DNA of 40,285 nucleotides from a virus (IMGVR_UViG_3300021964_000170:1-40285); one strand, 5' to 3'; positions 33,822-39,542 are shown, numbered from the stretch's first letter. The notes: generated by a model not told the origin, from the sequence alone. Program-made: numbers and translations.

Positions 33822-34274
33822 TTATGCACATTCTTTTTGGTCAATGTCTATGTCGAGCATCATGCTCACCATAGTTGCAGCACCAGAGTCCCGCATGTCG
33901 TCACCATCTTCATAGAACCCATACAGGTCCATCATTGTGTCAGCATAGGCTGCGGATACACGAAGTCCCAAACGGAATAGATGATCCCATACAGGCTGCG
34001 GTGCAGTGTTAGCTGTGTTGCATGTGAACGTCAGCTTACCAGTGTCGTTGTCATAAGTCTTGAGTGTGACGTCGCTTATATCGGAAACTTCCCATTTAGT
34101 ACCCCAATTTAGTATAGTCCAATCCCTCCAGCCATCATCCAGAGATGAAGCATGTACGAAGGGCATAGGTAAAACAGTATTGCAAAACTCTTTTTTATGT
34201 AAGCCACCCTGTAGGTGTCGTAGTCGTACTATGTCACCCCTGATAACTACTTTTTGTTGTACCCAATTTGGCAT
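33822..34274 (-). CDS. Api92/YubB-like ferredoxin-fold protein
   Basis: 150 residues starting MPNWVQQKVVIRGD, the start of the Api92/DUF1281 family (MPNW, then a beta strand ending in G). LNWGTKWEVSD and TCNTANTAPQPVWDHLFRLG are further family features. The canonical cysteine after MPNW is Val here. The fold is ferredoxin-like; function unproven, common on plasmids and phages. Strong SD (AGGAGAG). Confidence 0.72.
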   Translation of the reverse strand: MPNWVQQKVVIRGDIVRLRHLQGGLHKKEFCNTVLPMPFVHASSLDDGWRDWTILNWGTKWEVSDISDVTLKTYDNDTGKLTFTCNTANTAPQPVWDHLFRLGLRVSAAYADTMMDLYGFYEDGDDMRDSGAATMVSMMLDIDIDQKECA

Positions 34275-34292
34275 GTCATATCTCTCCTGTAA

Positions 34293-34523
34293 TTAAACGT
34301 CAAAAAAATCGTCGTATTCAACTTCGTCAGTCCACAATATTACTCGTGGATATTGTTTTTTTAAGTTTCTCAGGTTTTTTATTTTAGATTTCATTAGCTT
34401 TCTATAGACTCTAGTTTCTTTACGTAGCTCATCAATTTCATTTAAAAGATTGAGCATCTTGTCGCCCATCTTTTTGTCTTTGTCGGGCGCAAAAACAAAG
34501 TTTACTGTCTCGCTAGTCCACAT
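34293..34523 (-). CDS. Coiled-coil protein, 76 aa
   Basis: Helical and charged: KMLNLLNEIDELRKETRVYRKLMKSKIKNLRNLKKQY, with a short beta end (RVILWTDEVEYDDFFDV). TAGGAG precedes the start. No family recognised. Confidence 0.55.
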   Translation of the reverse strand: MWTSETVNFVFAPDKDKKMGDKMLNLLNEIDELRKETRVYRKLMKSKIKNLRNLKKQYPRVILWTDEVEYDDFFDV

Positions 34524-34533
34524 GCATTGTCTC

Positions 34534-34611
34534 CTATATGATGTTGAGTGCTAACGCTATGTTGATGGCTAACGTAGCCACCATGCCGATAAGAATTAAT
34601 TCCGTACCCAT
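34534..34611 (-). CDS. Tiny membrane peptide, 25 aa
   Basis: ATG at 34611 overlaps the upstream stop by one base (TAATG); TAG at 34536-34534. Product MGTELILIGM then VATLAINIALALNII: hydrophobic almost throughout, one membrane span. No independent SD, so translation would depend on the upstream gene. Length makes this tentative. Confidence 0.42.
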   Translation of the reverse strand: MGTELILIGMVATLAINIALALNII

Positions 34612-34832
34612 TATGCCACTAGCTCCAACTCTCCCTGTACAGGCTGACGTTCTGGTACACGAGCGCAGAGCTTGTCCCAGTTATCGTAGCGAGACATGAA
34701 TACTTTAGCTACCTTTCTAGTCTTGAATGGGACTTGCATGTATAGCCTGCCTTCCCCATAAAGATTAACTACGTAGACAGGGCCACTCTTGAAAGGCCGT
34801 GTGGCATAGATGTTTTGATTATTTAAAGTCAT
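34611..34832 (-). CDS. Small hypothetical protein, 73 aa
   Basis: AAAGGAGAG precedes the ATG at 34832. A beta-rich basic core (GPVYVVNLYGEGRLYMQVPFKTRKVAKVFMSRYDNWDKLC) ends in QGELELVA. No family recognised. Hairpin copy 2 stands 18 bases upstream of its ATG, directly after the stop of the GP88 gene. Confidence 0.6.
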   Translation of the reverse strand: MTLNNQNIYATRPFKSGPVYVVNLYGEGRLYMQVPFKTRKVAKVFMSRYDNWDKLCARVPERQPVQGELELVA

Positions 34833-34850
34833 GTATACTCTCCTTTGAAT

Positions 34851-34867
34851 GGTCCAACCGTTGGACC
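34851..34867 (-). repeat. Intercistronic hairpin, family copy 2
   Basis: Minus strand GGTCCAA-CGG-TTGGACC, seven perfect pairs. It starts one base after the TAA of the GP88 gene and ends ahead of the AAAGGAGAG of the next gene. Confidence 0.82.
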
Positions 34868-34868
34868 G

Positions 34869-35486
34869 TTAGTGTAATGGATAGACTACGTGCTGCACGT
34901 TACTGTCCCAACAGTCACGGCATGTACCGCATGAGTTGCCGTTGTCACGAGCGAAACATGTAACCGTAGACTTGTCTTGAGATACTCCAGACGTATTGGC
35001 ATAGTTAGGTGTTTTGCCGTTAATCTTAGATGCACTCAATCGAATTGTTAGATTAGCTGGTATCTCTCCCGTGTAGGCTTTGAGTATGTCACGCTCTTGT
35101 GTAGGCAACCAATGACGTACATTAGGCGTCATGCGGCATACTTGTACAATGGCGTCGAGCATCTCAACTGATTGCAAGTCACCACTGTCAAACCAACGAT
35201 GGTAGCCATCGCTGTTGTAACGGATGATCTGGAAAGCCATAGCTTGTGACCATTGCTCCGGCTCACTGGCTTCCCATTTAGCTAGATTGGCCTTCCACCC
35301 CTGATCGACTGATGGGCGTAGCTTCTGCAAGCGACGGGCATAGCAGCTATAGCACGGCGTACCTTTCACCTTCGCAAGCTTCGAGCCTGTCTTGCAAGCA
35401 AAGGCGTCGATGGCAAACGTAGTGCCGGGCATCTTCGTGTTACCAGTAGATACATTGCCAAATTGTTTAGCTTCTTTAACTAGCAT
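34869..35486 (-). CDS. GP88-family cysteine-rich protein
   Basis: 205 residues with the GP88 family pattern: KMPGTTFAIDAFACKTGSKL, GTPCYSCYARR, the aromatic block YHRWFDSGDLQSVEML, RHWLPTQER and a cysteine-rich end. Cysteines C31, C45, C48, C177, C186, C189 and C192 could hold a metal or Fe-S centre. The family is named for a mycobacteriophage gene; its function is not established. It abuts the PP-loop gene upstream with no spacer, and both begin with the same 12 bases (ATGCTAGTTAAA). Confidence 0.75.
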   Translation of the reverse strand: MLVKEAKQFGNVSTGNTKMPGTTFAIDAFACKTGSKLAKVKGTPCYSCYARRLQKLRPSVDQGWKANLAKWEASEPEQWSQAMAFQIIRYNSDGYHRWFDSGDLQSVEMLDAIVQVCRMTPNVRHWLPTQERDILKAYTGEIPANLTIRLSASKINGKTPNYANTSGVSQDKSTVTCFARDNGNSCGTCRDCWDSNVQHVVYPLH

Positions 35487-36245
35487 CTATTCTCTCTCTT
35501 CACAAAATATTCCGCAATCTATTTCGTATTCCTTCATAGCTCTACCTTTAGCCTTCGGATCTAAGTCTTCTAGTTGTATGCGTTTACCTTTAACTAAAAC
35601 AAGTTTAGCTCCAATCTGTTTTGATTGTTCCAAACGATCTTGGAAAGTGTCTGGGTACATCTTGCGGACGTGATTCCAGTATGTAGGCGAACTAGCTTTA
35701 ACACAACCAATGCAGTTTGCATTCGGTAAACCATTTAAATAAGCCTCCGGTAATTTTATGCCTGCATCTTGTATAACGTCAAAGCACGCTTGCTTGTCGA
35801 AGCCACAATTTATTAATGGTGTTAATAAACTTTCTCTTTCTGTTAGCCTAAACCTATCTGCTCTTTTCGCTTCATCCGCCGTGAATCCCAAAACGGTCCA
35901 GTCAGGCTTATGAATTTCTTCCCACTCCTGTCTCGGTTTTTTCTTCAGTTCATACGTGCATGGCGCACCAGCAACACCTGACATATATTTTCTCTTATCC
36001 CAAACTTCTTTGACAGATTGGTTAGGGAAAGTTTTAGATGTCACATGCTGGATAGGATATTGTAGCCACTCAGACACATCCCGTAGAAATCTCTGATTAT
36101 CTTCATCTTCTTCTAGAATGGGATTATTTAGAATGTGTATTTCATTAGTATCTTTGTACATATCCAAAGTTATCTTTGCAGCAACAGCACTAGCTGCACC
36201 ACATGAAAACCATACAGCAATCTTTTGACCGGGTTTAACTAGCAT
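35487..36245 (-). CDS. PAPS reductase-like PP-loop ATPase
   Basis: 252 residues. A PP-loop at residues 12-20 (WFSCGAASA, a variant of SGGxDS) and the later segments VLGFTADEAKRADRF and NANCIGCVKASSPTYWNHVRK place it in the adenine nucleotide alpha-hydrolase / PAPS reductase group. C96, C178, C181, C244 and C248 could bind metal or sulphur. Members adenylate or sulphurate diverse substrates, including DNA (DndC) and tRNA; phage members are mostly uncharacterised. It is translationally linked to a 53-aa gene upstream and a GP88 gene downstream. Confidence 0.75.
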   Translation of the reverse strand: MLVKPGQKIAVWFSCGAASAVAAKITLDMYKDTNEIHILNNPILEEDEDNQRFLRDVSEWLQYPIQHVTSKTFPNQSVKEVWDKRKYMSGVAGAPCTYELKKKPRQEWEEIHKPDWTVLGFTADEAKRADRFRLTERESLLTPLINCGFDKQACFDVIQDAGIKLPEAYLNGLPNANCIGCVKASSPTYWNHVRKMYPDTFQDRLEQSKQIGAKLVLVKGKRIQLEDLDPKAKGRAMKEYEIDCGIFCEERE

Positions 36246-36396
36246 CTTCGTATCTCACTACGATGTCAAAAGAAATATTCTTTGGGTTCTTTCCCAAATC
36301 TAAAAGATAAGTGTATACGAAATCGTCTATCAACCCGCTCTCCGGGTCAGCCCATGTTTGAACCTGTTGCATCGTAACTTTTTTTGCTTGATCCAT
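36235..36396 (-). CDS. Small hypothetical protein, 53 aa
   Basis: ATG at 36396 with AAGGAGAG upstream; TAA at 36237-36235, overlapping the PP-loop gene start by 11 bases. Product MDQAKKVTMQQVQTWADPES ... LIDDFVYTYLLDLGKNP ... SFDIVVRYEDAS. It looks like a small alpha-beta fold. No family recognised. It heads the three-gene cassette with the PP-loop and GP88 genes, and hairpin copy 3 stands 19 bases before its ATG. Confidence 0.65.
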   Translation of the reverse strand: MDQAKKVTMQQVQTWADPESGLIDDFVYTYLLDLGKNPKNISFDIVVRYEDAS

Positions 36397-36415
36397 GTAA
36401 ACTCTCCTTCGGAAT

Positions 36416-36432
36416 GGTCCAACCGTTGGACC
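36416..36432 (-). repeat. Intercistronic hairpin, family copy 3
   Basis: Minus strand GGTCCAA-CGG-TTGGACC, identical in its 17 bases to copy 2. Flanks are also alike: AAAC before and ATTC after, then an AAGGAGAG RBS. Confidence 0.82.
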
Positions 36433-36442
36433 GTTTAAGGTG

Positions 36443-36493
36443 GTCTAAGTATATACACTCTTCACTACGTTAAGAGAGTGTATAGACTAAGAC
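36443..36493 (-). repeat. Long imperfect inverted repeat (arms of about 20 bases)
   Basis: Arms at 36443-36462 and 36472-36493 pair along GTCT-AGT-TATACACTCT-TT with two mismatches and a two-base bulge; the loop is nine bases (36463-36471). It fills most of the 104-base gap between the 68-aa and 53-aa genes. On the minus strand an SD-like TAGGAGG leads into it but no ATG follows. There is no U-run after it, so a plain intrinsic terminator is unlikely. Confidence 0.7.
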
Positions 36494-36500
36494 CTCCTAA

Positions 36501-36707
36501 CTAAAGCAAATTGGCAAGAGCATTGTCAAGCTCTGTCTCAAACTTTTTTTGGGCTTGCTTCTCAAGCCACTCACGTTTGCGGCCTTCGGCTATGATGTCC
36601 AGTCTATGCCATTCGGGTTGCTTGCCATCTTCGATGCCATGCAGAATGTCAAACCGAGCAAAGTTAGAGCGGATCTTAGGACCGAAGGTCTTGATGTGGG
36701 TTCGCAT
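36501..36707 (-). CDS. Basic small protein, 68 aa
   Basis: The ATG at 36707 is preferred because GGAG lies 7 bases upstream; an in-frame ATG two codons earlier is only one base from that SD. Product MRTHIKTFGPKIRSNFARFDILHG ... EWHRLDIIAEGRKREWLEKQAQKKFETELDNALANLL: helical, basic, possible nucleic-acid binder. No family recognised. Hairpin copy 4 lies upstream. Confidence 0.58.
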   Translation of the reverse strand: MRTHIKTFGPKIRSNFARFDILHGIEDGKQPEWHRLDIIAEGRKREWLEKQAQKKFETELDNALANLL

Positions 36708-36734
36708 AATCATTCTCCGAATGGAAGGCTGAAC

Positions 36735-36767
36735 AGTCCAATCGCTGGACCGTTCAACCGTAGGTTG
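36735..36767 (-). repeat. Intercistronic hairpin, family copy 4, with a second hairpin beside it
   Basis: Copy 4 spans 36735-36751, minus strand GGTCCAG-CGA-TTGGACT. Two positions that differ from copies 2 and 3 form G-U pairs in minus-strand RNA, and flanking GAAC/GTTC extends the stem. A separate CAACC-TAC-GGTTG hairpin occupies 36755-36767 just after the stop of the 195-aa gene. Confidence 0.75.
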
Positions 36768-36770
36768 GAA

Positions 36771-37358
36771 TTAGGCTGAGATAGCAACTACGTTGGTAGC
36801 TTTCTCGTCCTGACGCTGCATGGCAGCAGAGAGGTGAGCCATCATCTCTTCAACCGCTTTGCGGTCTTTAGCGACTGACAGGATTAGCGTAGCTAATTGC
36901 TTGCCGTCTAAGCTGTTAGGTTCTATCGAACCTGTTGCAGCTTTGCCGTCACTAGCTTTGCTAGACTTAGTGTCGTTGTCACTGGAAGCCGTAGGCTTAA
37001 CAGTAGCTTTCTTCCAATCGGCTAGAAGCCGAGTAGTGTGATTGCCTTTCCACTTTGTGGACTTGATGAAGTCCTGAATCTCTACGAGATTGGTAGCGAG
37101 TTGTACAGCGTCGGAACGACGCCGCTTGTCGATGTTGGCAACTCCAGCTTGTGATAACAAGCCAGACTTCGCTTTGCCTTTCAGGCCATGCTGTTCGGCA
37201 AGCTTGTTCAATTCCATTAGGAATTTACCCAACCGAACGTCGATTGACTTTCCTTCCAGAATTGCTTTAGCAAAGGCTCCGTCGAATTGACGAATAGCTT
37301 TAGCTATAAACTTACCTTCGGTAACGACTTCGGCGTTGAGAGTGATTTGGTTTGTCAT
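36771..37358 (-). CDS. First leftward early gene, hypothetical protein, 195 aa
   Basis: AAAGGAC precedes the ATG at 37358. The N-terminal half is helical and basic (GKFIAKAIRQFDGAFAKAILEGKSIDVRLGKFLMELNKLAEQHGLKGK ... ANIDKRRRSDAVQLATNL). A Ser/Thr/Lys-rich linker lies at about 118-145 (TASSDNDTKSSKASDGK), followed by a second helical segment (GKQLATLILSVAKDRKAVEEMMAHLSAAMQ). The layout suggests a two-domain DNA-associated protein. No family recognised. As the first gene after the structured control region it is a candidate early regulator. Confidence 0.65.
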   Translation of the reverse strand: MTNQITLNAEVVTEGKFIAKAIRQFDGAFAKAILEGKSIDVRLGKFLMELNKLAEQHGLKGKAKSGLLSQAGVANIDKRRRSDAVQLATNLVEIQDFIKSTKWKGNHTTRLLADWKKATVKPTASSDNDTKSSKASDGKAATGSIEPNSLDGKQLATLILSVAKDRKAVEEMMAHLSAAMQRQDEKATNVVAISA

Positions 37359-37439
37359 GGTACTAAGTCCTTTCTAAGTTTTATGTCTTTCACTAAAGTT
37401 CAAGACAGAAAACGTAAGAAAGGACGTAAGGGGTTCTGA

Positions 37440-37860
37440 GTTGGAGCTTGAAGGGTAGCTGGCAATCGAAGATTGCTGTGCATGTGCGATCTTCGGCGCA
37501 GGTCGTTTCGTTGCGGTTGCAGGATTTACAAGTAAATCCGAAACTCGTGCGCTAAACTCGCGAGACTGAGCCAACCGAATTGGTGATGGTAGGGTAGGAC
37601 AGCTAAAGCTGTATTCCAACATCTGATACTTCGACACCTTCAGTGTCGCATGGTCGGATTCGGTCTGAGATATCTGGAGGAATTGTAAATTCCTTGGAGT
37701 ATTTGAATAAATCCTTAACTCTCAATGAGTTAAACAGTCCAACGATTGGACCGATTGCTGCTCTCATGCATACGGCAACGCTTACGCATCATACGCACCA
37801 TTGCCGCGCGCACATATGAGAGAGGGGACGGGCATGGGCCACCCCCGGGTGTGACGTTAT
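37440..37860 (-). ncRNA. Candidate structured leader RNA or non-coding RNA with many hairpins
   Basis: No convincing gene occupies 37359-38204. In 37440-37860, inverted repeats follow one another: GCAATC/GATTGC (37462-37476), GGATTTAC/GTAAATCC (37522-37539), ACAGCT/AGCTGT (37599-37612), CGACAC/GTGTCG (37632-37648), AGGAATT/AATTCCT (37678-37694), TTAACTC/GAGTTAA (37715-37733), hairpin copy 5 (37736-37752) and CACCC/GGGTG (37840-37851). A nested pair CTCTCAT/ATGAGAG (37761-37767 with 37816-37822) encloses CGGCAA/TTGCCG (37773-37778 with 37801-37806). ACCGAAT (37574-37580) and ATTCGGT (37658-37664) could close a multibranch loop around two of the hairpins. If transcribed leftward it is the leader of the early operon; the strand is inferred. 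Confidence 0.5.
37736..37752 (-). repeat. Hairpin family copy 5, inside the leader
   Basis: Minus strand GGTCCAA-TCG-TTGGACT: six Watson-Crick pairs and one G-U, extended by an outer C-G pair. Unlike copies 1-4 it is not next to a start codon; it lies about 380 bases before the first leftward ATG. Confidence 0.75.
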
Positions 37861-38029
37861 TGTGTATGTACCCCTACACAGATCAGGTTTTTTATACTGT
37901 TAACCACTTATGTATTTAAGCGCTGTTATATAAAGCTGGAAAGTGTTGCATTTGTGAAACAGTATTGAGTTTGTGTACCTTATATGTGTGTCTTTTATGC
38001 AACAGTTTATATTTATTTTACGATACCGA
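37861..38029. promoter_or_regulatory. AT-rich part of the divergent control region; weak leftward promoter candidate
   Basis: This stretch has no gene. It begins with the hairpin TGTGTA/TACACA (37861-37880), followed by a six-T run at 37888-37893. On the minus strand, TATAAA (37896-37891) with TTAAAT (37919-37914) 17 bases upstream is the best -10/-35 pair I can find for the leftward operon, and the -35 match is poor. The AT-rich composition would also suit a replication origin, but I see no clear iteron array. Confidence 0.35.
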
Positions 38030-38058
38030 TTGACACGGCGGGGTAAATCGGGTATAAT
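38030..38058 (+). promoter_or_regulatory. Perfect consensus sigma70 promoter, rightward
   Basis: TTGACA at 38030-38035 and TATAAT at 38053-38058, separated by exactly 17 bases. Both hexamers match the consensus completely. Predicted start near 38065. It points to the 38205-40285 genes and presumably to the packaging and late genes beyond. It would be used by host RNA polymerase without a phage factor. Confidence 0.85.
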
Positions 38059-38074
38059 TATAGAAACTTAGGAC

Positions 38075-38142
38075 AGTGTTACAACACTAATGTTAAAACA
38101 TTTATAATTTATTAACTTAATAATACTTAAACATTAAATGTT
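38075..38142 (+). repeat. Nested inverted repeats just downstream of the strong promoter
   Basis: AGTGTT-AC-AACACT at 38075-38088 lies about 10 bases after the expected start site. Further on, AACATTTA (38097-38104) pairs with TAAATGTT (38135-38142), and between them TTATTAA-C-TTAATAA (38109-38123) forms an inner palindrome. They could be operators for a repressor or RNA hairpins in the leader. Confidence 0.6.
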
Positions 38143-38152
38143 ATAACGCTGA

Positions 38153-38178
38153 GTACAGTATATATCTGTACATATAAT
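38153..38178 (+). promoter_or_regulatory. Second rightward -10 element with an adjoining operator-like palindrome
   Basis: GTACAG (38153-38158) and CTGTAC (38166-38171) form a perfect palindrome with a seven-base AT spacer. TATAAT follows at 38173-38178, with only a weak -35 (TGAGTA, 17 bases upstream). A palindrome filling the spacer ahead of a -10 is a common operator position. Transcripts from it would start about 20 bases before the first ATG. Confidence 0.5.
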
Positions 38179-38204
38179 AAATAAATCCCATATCCGTATT
38201 GACA

Positions 38205-38411
38205 ATGCAAAACAAATCCGTAAAACTATGTCCAGAAACTAATATTCTAGATAGTTTCTATCAAGCTATCGTATCAGATAACTTACGTAGCTTACATCTG
38301 TATCATTCTGACGTGCATTATATCCGTGCTGCTTTACAAGAGCGCACGGGTAAAACATTTAAGCTGTCAGAGATTGAAGAAGCCTTAGAGGAATTTAACA
38401 ATGGCACGTAA
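38205..38411 (+). CDS. Small hypothetical protein, 68 aa
   Basis: The ATG at 38205 is chosen; a TTG two codons earlier is possible. Neither has a visible SD, which is unusual for this genome. Product MQNKSVKLCPETNILDSFYQAIVSDNLRSLHLYHSDVHYIRAALQERTGKTFKLSEIEEALEEF: helical. It overlaps the next gene by 11 bases. It is the first gene after the rightward promoters, where regulatory proteins often sit, but no family is recognised. Confidence 0.6.
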   Translation: MQNKSVKLCPETNILDSFYQAIVSDNLRSLHLYHSDVHYIRAALQERTGKTFKLSEIEEALEEFNNGT

Positions 38412-38649
38412 ACCTTTACCGCCCGGTGTAACCATTGGTGACGTAAACGAAGCTGGTGGCAATCCTATGGAACGAGTACCCAGAAATCCCCGTAAAGATT
38501 CTGCTGACGTACCGCGTAGACCGCACAGCGTTACTATTCATCAGTATGAAGACGGTGGTTATGTATGTGCGCCTAATCAACGTACAGGTAACATAGACAT
38601 GCGTAAAGACAAAGGCATGGTACGTCATACTCGTAATAATTTAAAGTAG
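38401..38649 (+). CDS. Basic hypothetical protein, 82 aa
   Basis: ATG inside the end of the upstream gene. Proline- and arginine-rich, largely disordered-looking (RKPLPPGVTIGDVNEAGG, VPRNPRKDSADVPRRPHSVTI) with a short beta stretch (HQYEDGGYVCAP). No family recognised. Confidence 0.55.
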   Translation: MARKPLPPGVTIGDVNEAGGNPMERVPRNPRKDSADVPRRPHSVTIHQYEDGGYVCAPNQRTGNIDMRKDKGMVRHTRNNLK

Positions 38650-38658
38650 TATATAGCT

Positions 38659-39048
38659 ATGGAAAAATTAGGTTCTACTAAGTACACTATGTTAGGTAAA
38701 GGGGCTTCTGCTGGGAACAAGCCTCCTAAAATTACAGCAAATGTATTAGATGCTTTTAGAAAAGCACAAAATTTAGGTGTTAATAGTTTTAGAATAGATG
38801 GCAATAATTATACTGTATCGGGGCTTAAGTCTCAATTACGTGAGATTATTGCCCCAGCAGACTTAGCAAGAATGTCTCAGGGTCAGAAAGTTCAAAGATT
38901 CAGACTACCTACAGGTGGCGGTCGTATGGACGTTATATTTGCAAACGACGGTGTGTTAGTATCTAAAAAGAAACGCCCGTCTAAAGCCAACAATAAAAAG
39001 AAATCTAGAACAGGCAGTACAAAGTATGGCTGCGGTCTGTTTAAATAA
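38659..39048 (+). CDS. Basic hypothetical protein, 129 aa
   Basis: The N-terminal part resembles a small alpha-beta domain (LDAFRKAQNLGVNSFRIDGNNYTVSGLKSQL), then FRLPTGGGRMDVIFANDGVLV. A very basic tail (SKKKRPSKANNKKKSRTGSTKYGCGLFK) follows, suited to DNA or capsid-interior contact. The end, KYGCGLFK, resembles the end of the next gene. Weak SD. No family recognised. Confidence 0.55.
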   Translation: MEKLGSTKYTMLGKGASAGNKPPKITANVLDAFRKAQNLGVNSFRIDGNNYTVSGLKSQLREIIAPADLARMSQGQKVQRFRLPTGGGRMDVIFANDGVLVSKKKRPSKANNKKKSRTGSTKYGCGLFK

Positions 39049-39065
39049 ATGAAAGGGTAATAACT

Positions 39066-39542
39066 ATGGCAAGTACAAAAGCAGGCCGTATGATGTTAGG
39101 CGCTGCCAGAAAAGCATCTGATAGCGGCAATAAGGCTTTTAACAATAAGGTTAGCGTCTTAGAAAATATTATGGAAAAAGTAAAAAGTGGTAAAGACTTT
39201 GATGCAGAGCGGTATATGATGAATCGTAATGCAGCTATAGACATGGCAAGTAGATATAATACGGGAAAGATGACAGCCTCCAAAGTTAAAGGTATGTTTC
39301 CTCCTGTAAAGGAACTACAGCAAATAGCTAAAGAAGCTAAACAATCTAAAGACTCTAGTGTAGCAGAAAAGTTAATTCAAGAAATGGACCCACGTAAGTT
39401 GGGTCTCACGTCACGCGGTGAAGACGGTATCCGTAAACATAAGTATGGTGGTACCAGTAAGCCTAAGAAAATGAACATGGGCGGTCAGATGCAAAATCGC
39501 TTTAGTAAAAAAGACTATCGTAAAGGCGGTCTCTTTAGGTAA
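39066..39542 (+). CDS. Basic hypothetical virion-type protein, 158 aa
   Basis: AAAGGG precedes the ATG. The first 115 residues are helical and basic (GRMMLGAARKASDSGNKAFNNKVSVLENIMEKVKSGKD). The end is glycine/lysine-rich (KYGGTSKPKKMNMGGQMQNRFSKKDYRKGGLFR). Such KYGG/MNMGGQ ends are common in small proteins next to packaging genes of marine phages. Function unknown. Confidence 0.55.
   Translation: MASTKAGRMMLGAARKASDSGNKAFNNKVSVLENIMEKVKSGKDFDAERYMMNRNAAIDMASRYNTGKMTASKVKGMFPPVKELQQIAKEAKQSKDSSVAEKLIQEMDPRKLGLTSRGEDGIRKHKYGGTSKPKKMNMGGQMQNRFSKKDYRKGGLFR

Noticed and set aside
37374-37637. An 87-codon minus-strand frame (GTG start) inside the hairpin-rich control region
   Set aside because: No SD, a Ser/Pro/Arg-rich product without a fold-like pattern, and the DNA is dominated by inverted repeats. 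It looks like chance openness; conservation in relatives could revive it.
33463-37752. The five 17-base hairpins as a CRISPR array
   Set aside because: Spacing is irregular (about 0.3 to 1.5 kb) with genes between copies; they are intercistronic elements.
37440-37860. tRNA or tmRNA gene among the hairpins
   Set aside because: I found no acceptor/T-arm combination or GGTTCGAATCC-like T-loop; the hairpins do not build a cloverleaf.
38153-38171. Palindrome resembling a LexA (SOS) box
   Set aside because: Its half-sites are ACAG-N7-CTGT, inverse to CTGT-N8-ACAG, and alphaproteobacterial SOS boxes are GTTC-type; no LexA site is supported.
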